Below, piece after piece: positions 7,340 through 9,897 of a stretch of 9,897 nt of DNA (position 1 is the stretch's first letter; each line of letters begins with the position of its first letter). Origin of the DNA: Bordetella parapertussis (GTDB lineage Bacteria > Pseudomonadota > Gammaproteobacteria > Burkholderiales > Burkholderiaceae_B); contig CAMEAW010000098.1 of the NCBI GenBank assembly GCA_945911685.1, positions 1 through 9,897 on the forward strand. The letters run 5' to 3'. Below the pieces are notes generated by a model. It ran no database searches, was not told the DNA's origin, and was given only the letters and a program-made list of their open reading frames with translations. The translations under genes were made by a program, and so were the position numbers.

Positions 7340-7377
7340 TCCACCTGCGCCCAGCGCACTCGAACCTTGGTATTACC

Positions 7378-8556
7378 ATGAACTCAACACTCAAAGATGA
7401 CGCTTTTTATGAGGCATTTCGCCGAGAACTGTTCGCCTTTGCCGACGAGCAGTGCCCGCCAGAGGTTCGAGCGGTTGTAGCAAGTGGTGGCAAACTTGGG
7501 CGCGAGCAGTACAGCGCCTGGCAAAAAAAAGTATTCGCACGAGGCTGGGGTGCGCCAAGCTGGCCAGTCGAACACGGCGGCACGGGTTGGGACGTTAAAC
7601 AGCGCTTGATTTTTGAAGAAGTCATGGCGCAATCGCACTGCCCTCCCATCTATCATCATGGTGTCGGGCATATTGGCCCTGTCATTATGAAGTTTGGCAC
7701 GCCAGCGCAGCAACAACGTTTCTTACCAAAAATCTTAGATGGCTCTGAGTGGTGGTGCCAAGGCTATTCAGAGCCGGGTTCTGGCTCTGACCTTGCATCT
7801 TTGCGTACCAACGCGGTGCGTGATGGTGAAGACTACGTGATCAACGGTCAAAAAATGTGGACTTCACATGCCCACGAGGCCGACATCATGTACACCTTAG
7901 TACGCACTGCCAAAGAGTCGCGCAAGCAGGATGGCATCTCGTTAATCTTAATCCCCTTGGATACCCCAGGGATCACGATTCGCCCCATCCGCACGATTGA
8001 TGGCTGGCATCACGTCAATGAAGTGTTTTTAACCGATGTCCGTGTGCATCAAAGCTACTTAGTAGGCGAAGAAGGCCGCGCCTGGCGCTATGCAAAATAC
8101 CTGCTTGAGCGCGAGCGACTGCCGCCCGCCAGCGTCGCGCGTCTAACGCTGCTATGGCAGCGAGCAAAGCTTCTGATCAAATCTCAGACCAGCAAAGATG
8201 CACAAACCCGTGATCTCAGCAGCCTGTCGCATCGCTTACTGCTCATTGAAGGTGCACTACTCGGGGCACGCGAAATGCTCTCAAGCGCAACCGAAGCGCT
8301 GATGCAACAACAGCCCCTGGGAATGAAACCCTCTGCGCTGAAATTACAGTGCAGCGATCTGGCCCAACAGTTGGTAGAACTGGCGATTGATGCAGTAGGC
8401 CCTGAAGTGGCAACGCGCTTTATTCATTTAGACGGTACCGAAGACGATGATGCGCTGTGGGCACATAACTATTTATACTTTAGAAGTCGCACGATTGCTG
8501 GCGGCACGACTGAAGTACAGCGCAATGTCGTAGCTCGTGAAATCTTTGGAGAATGA
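7378..8556 (+). CDS. Acyl-CoA dehydrogenase, large-subunit type
   Basis: FAD-dependent acyl-CoA dehydrogenase of 392 residues that should oxidise an acyl-CoA to the 2-enoyl-CoA. The ATG at 7378 starts a normal N-terminal helical domain. An in-frame GTG at 7336, overlapping the previous stop, would add 14 residues without family character. Recognisable parts are GWGAPSWPVEHGGTG at 56-70, the flavin/substrate strand WCQGYSEPGSGSDLASLRT at 126-144, GQKMWTSHAHEAD at 157-169 and the C-terminal RTIAGGTTEVQRNVVAREIFG at 371-391. Overall it resembles large subunits of heteromeric dehydrogenases such as PimC and mycobacterial FadE26/FadE17. In the C-terminal loop the Glu used by medium-chain enzymes (YEGT) is Gly (AGGT). 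E244 or E246 in LLERERL is the likely alternative base, as in isovaleryl-CoA dehydrogenase. The partner subunit gene follows. The physiological substrate is unknown. Confidence 0.92.
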   Translation: MNSTLKDDAFYEAFRRELFAFADEQCPPEVRAVVASGGKLGREQYSAWQKKVFARGWGAPSWPVEHGGTGWDVKQRLIFEEVMAQSHCPPIYHHGVGHIGPVIMKFGTPAQQQRFLPKILDGSEWWCQGYSEPGSGSDLASLRTNAVRDGEDYVINGQKMWTSHAHEADIMYTLVRTAKESRKQDGISLILIPLDTPGITIRPIRTIDGWHHVNEVFLTDVRVHQSYLVGEEGRAWRYAKYLLERERLPPASVARLTLLWQRAKLLIKSQTSKDAQTRDLSSLSHRLLLIEGALLGAREMLSSATEALMQQQPLGMKPSALKLQCSDLAQQLVELAIDAVGPEVATRFIHLDGTEDDDALWAHNYLYFRSRTIAGGTTEVQRNVVAREIFGE

Positions 8557-8607
8557 AGCATGACTTCGACACGTCGGGCGTACCTTTTGGAAAATAAAGC
8601 ATGACTT
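8545..8607 (+). repeat. Imperfect direct repeat duplicating a translation start region
   Basis: The segment 8545-8566 recurs at 8586-8607, offset by 41 bp, with 20 of 22 bases identical (differences at 8551/8592 and 8555/8596). The shared core is AAGCATGACTT preceded by TTTGGA. Copy 1 covers the last codons and TGA of the large-subunit gene plus an ATG at 8560. Copy 2 covers the Shine-Dalgarno region and ATG at 8601 of the small-subunit gene. The G to A change at 8592 turns GGAG in copy 1 into the weaker GGAA in copy 2, and the change at 8596 removes the TGA. Confidence 0.75.
8560..8604 (+). other. 14-codon mini-ORF between the two dehydrogenase genes
   Basis: ATG at 8560 opens a short frame encoding MTSTRRAYLLENKA and ending at TGA 8602-8604, which overlaps the ATG of the small-subunit gene as ATGA. 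It has a better Shine-Dalgarno (GGAG, 8548-8551, 8 nt spacing) than the downstream gene. It could serve as a translational-coupling leader, or be a by-product of the duplication with no role. I do not claim it makes a functional peptide. Confidence 0.3.
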
Positions 8608-9692
8608 TCACGACTCAAGCACTGGTCGAAGGCCCTGTCTTTGACTCTGCGTTGCGCTTCGCTGACGCTTACACAGGTCAACAACAGGCCGACGCTATAG
8701 ATCCGATTGTTGAAATGGGTTGGGCCGCAACGTTGATCCCAGAGCAAGAGGGCGGCGCGGGCGGCAGCCTGGATGACCTTGTCGCAATCATAGATGGGCT
8801 CGGGCAACACGCACTTGCCTTGCCACTACTCGAGCGTTGTGCACTGACACCGCTTTTACTTGCTGCGGTTGAACACCCTGCCAAACGTCGGCAATGGTTA
8901 ACCAGCATTGCAAACGGAACCTGCGCGATTTCAACGCTATGCACGACACAGCCCGATTTAGGTCTAGGCGCGCTAAGCGCCAAAATTGACTCGGGTGGCA
9001 AGCACTTTACCCTGCAAGGTCACTTGCTAGGTACTGCGCTCTCAACTCACGCAACGCACTACCTCGTTCTTGCCAAGCAGACCTCTACCAAGCAAGCGTT
9101 GTTTTTTTTAATGCCCGCAATTGAACTGCCAGCACCGACTAAACACTACCGCTCAATTGACGGCGTTCAAACAGTTGATATTGTATTTGAAAATATCAAT
9201 GTCCCGAGCGCTCAGTGCCTGGCCCAGGGCACCTCAGCAGCCGCTGCAATCGCTGCGGCGCAAAACATGGCACTACTGACGACAGCCGTCGACACGGTCT
9301 CGGCCTTAGGGTCTTTGCTCGAGCGTACCATTCAATACCTTAAAACGCGCACCCAGTTTGACGTGGCGCTTTCGAGTTTTCAAGCCTTGCGTCATCGTAC
9401 CGTTGAGATGTATGTTCGTTACGAATCAGCGCGTGGCATGCTGCAAGAGTGTCTGCGCCATGGCCTGACTGACCCCGAGCAAACTCGACGCCTTCGCTTA
9501 CTGAAACTTTGCCTGGGCGATGCCGCACGTTTTTCAGCCCAAGCTGCAATTCAACTACATGGGGGAATGGGGATGAGCGAAGAGACACTCGCCGCGCGCT
9601 TAGCCCAACGGCTAATCACCAATGAATATCGCTTTGGAGACCGGCTTTTTCATGCCAAGGCATTAGGTCACTCGGATTTACCGACGACTTAA
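8601..9692 (+). CDS. Acyl-CoA dehydrogenase, small-subunit type
   Basis: Acyl-CoA dehydrogenase-fold protein of 363 residues, with a shorter and more degenerate middle domain than the upstream gene. This is typical of small subunits such as PimD or FadE27-like proteins, which assemble with a large subunit into heterotetramers having fewer active sites than a homotetramer. Visible parts are GWAATLIPEQEGGAGGSLDDL at 40-60 (the usual GW..PE..GG.G segment), a weak flavin/substrate beta-domain at about 108-205 without the canonical SEPxxGSD motif, and conserved C-terminal FAD contacts: TRTQFDVALSSFQALRHR at 249-266 and QLHGGMGMSEE at 318-328. An Ala-rich stretch (TSAAAAIAAAQ, 211-221) links the middle and C-terminal domains. 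The ATG at 8601 overlaps the end of a 14-codon ORF. Pairing with the adjacent large-subunit gene is an inference from order, spacing and complementary sequence features. Confidence 0.88.
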   Translation: MTFTTQALVEGPVFDSALRFADAYTGQQQADAIDPIVEMGWAATLIPEQEGGAGGSLDDLVAIIDGLGQHALALPLLERCALTPLLLAAVEHPAKRRQWLTSIANGTCAISTLCTTQPDLGLGALSAKIDSGGKHFTLQGHLLGTALSTHATHYLVLAKQTSTKQALFFLMPAIELPAPTKHYRSIDGVQTVDIVFENINVPSAQCLAQGTSAAAAIAAAQNMALLTTAVDTVSALGSLLERTIQYLKTRTQFDVALSSFQALRHRTVEMYVRYESARGMLQECLRHGLTDPEQTRRLRLLKLCLGDAARFSAQAAIQLHGGMGMSEETLAARLAQRLITNEYRFGDRLFHAKALGHSDLPTT

Positions 9693-9753
9693 GAACAACA
9701 CCTGATCAACCCCGCAACGATATCGTACCAACTCCAATGCATCTCAAGACCCT

Positions 9754-9897
9754 ATGACAACGACCGCCAACAACCACCCACTACACGGCCTGTTTGAGCC
9801 TCAAACGGTCGCAATCTTAGGCGCCTCGTCTGATCCTAATAAATTAGGCGGCAGGCCCATTCGCTTTTTGCGCGATGGCGGCTTTCAAGGCAAGGTC
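9754..9897 (+). CDS. NDP-forming acyl-CoA synthetase (acetate-CoA ligase family), N-terminal fragment cut by window
   Basis: From the ATG at 9754 the frame stays open for 48 codons to the right edge. The visible part contains LFEPQTVAILGASSDPNK (residues 13-30) followed by LGGRPIRFLRDGGFQGKV (31-48). This matches the start of the CoA-binding Rossmann domain in ADP/NDP-forming acyl-CoA synthetases and related acyltransferase fusions, whose hallmark is LF.P.SVAVIGAS..P.K.G......L...GF.G.V. Such enzymes make acyl-CoA from a free acid, CoA and ATP with ADP and phosphate as products, so this gene could supply the activation step for the upstream beta-oxidation-like enzymes. It starts 61 nt after the small-subunit gene, with no clear Shine-Dalgarno. 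The catalytic histidine and ATP-grasp regions lie outside the window, so activity cannot be judged. Confidence 0.8.
   Translation, partial: MTTTANNHPLHGLFEPQTVAILGASSDPNKLGGRPIRFLRDGGFQGKV

Noticed and set aside
7336..7377. GTG start overlapping the crotonase stop (GTGA) for the large dehydrogenase subunit
   Set aside because: The 14 extra residues do not resemble the family N-terminus, and the only purine-rich site (AAAGG) is just 3 nt from the GTG. It remains a possible alternative because the ATG at 7378 also lacks a strong ribosome binding site.

Overview
The window reads as a gammaproteobacterial or, more likely, betaproteobacterial (Burkholderiales/Alcaligenaceae-like) chromosome. The main pointer is a pair of adjacent tripartite-tricarboxylate-type periplasmic receptors (Bug/TctC family), a family strongly expanded in that order. 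This is an inference from gene content; no rRNA or other taxonomic marker is present. Every gene supported here lies on the + strand.

Region 1 (1-2300) is the 3' part of a penicillin-binding protein 1C gene (pbpC), a bifunctional peptidoglycan glycosyltransferase/transpeptidase. Its start is probably just outside the window. Region 2 (2407-4188) is a cyclic-di-GMP enzyme with the order PAS-GGDEF-EAL. Its sensor domain looks very much like a LOV flavin photoreceptor domain in which the adduct-forming cysteine is replaced by proline. Region 3 (4189-4474) holds a tRNA-Thr(CGU) gene with its own TATAAT promoter and a strong intrinsic terminator, followed by two perfect palindromes and a candidate promoter for the next operon.

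Region 4 (4475 to the right edge) is a compact co-directional cluster with gaps of only 38-61 nt and no visible terminator: two Bug receptors, an enoyl-CoA hydratase/isomerase-family protein, two acyl-CoA dehydrogenase genes that look like the large and small subunits of a heteromeric enzyme, and the first 48 codons of an NDP-forming acyl-CoA synthetase. A coherent reading is capture of an organic acid in the periplasm, CoA activation by the synthetase, FAD-dependent desaturation by the dehydrogenase pair, and hydration or isomerisation by the crotonase-fold protein. The substrate cannot be read from sequence, and no membrane transporter subunits are present in the window.

The least expected details are the Cys-less LOV-like sensor, a 22-bp imperfect direct repeat at the junction of the two dehydrogenase genes that duplicates a start-codon region and creates a 14-codon ORF ending in an ATGA overlap with the next gene, and the absence of usual catalytic glutamates in the crotonase and dehydrogenase proteins. 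I see no clear evidence of an entirely new type of system; the catabolic cluster is the best candidate for an uncharacterised pathway.
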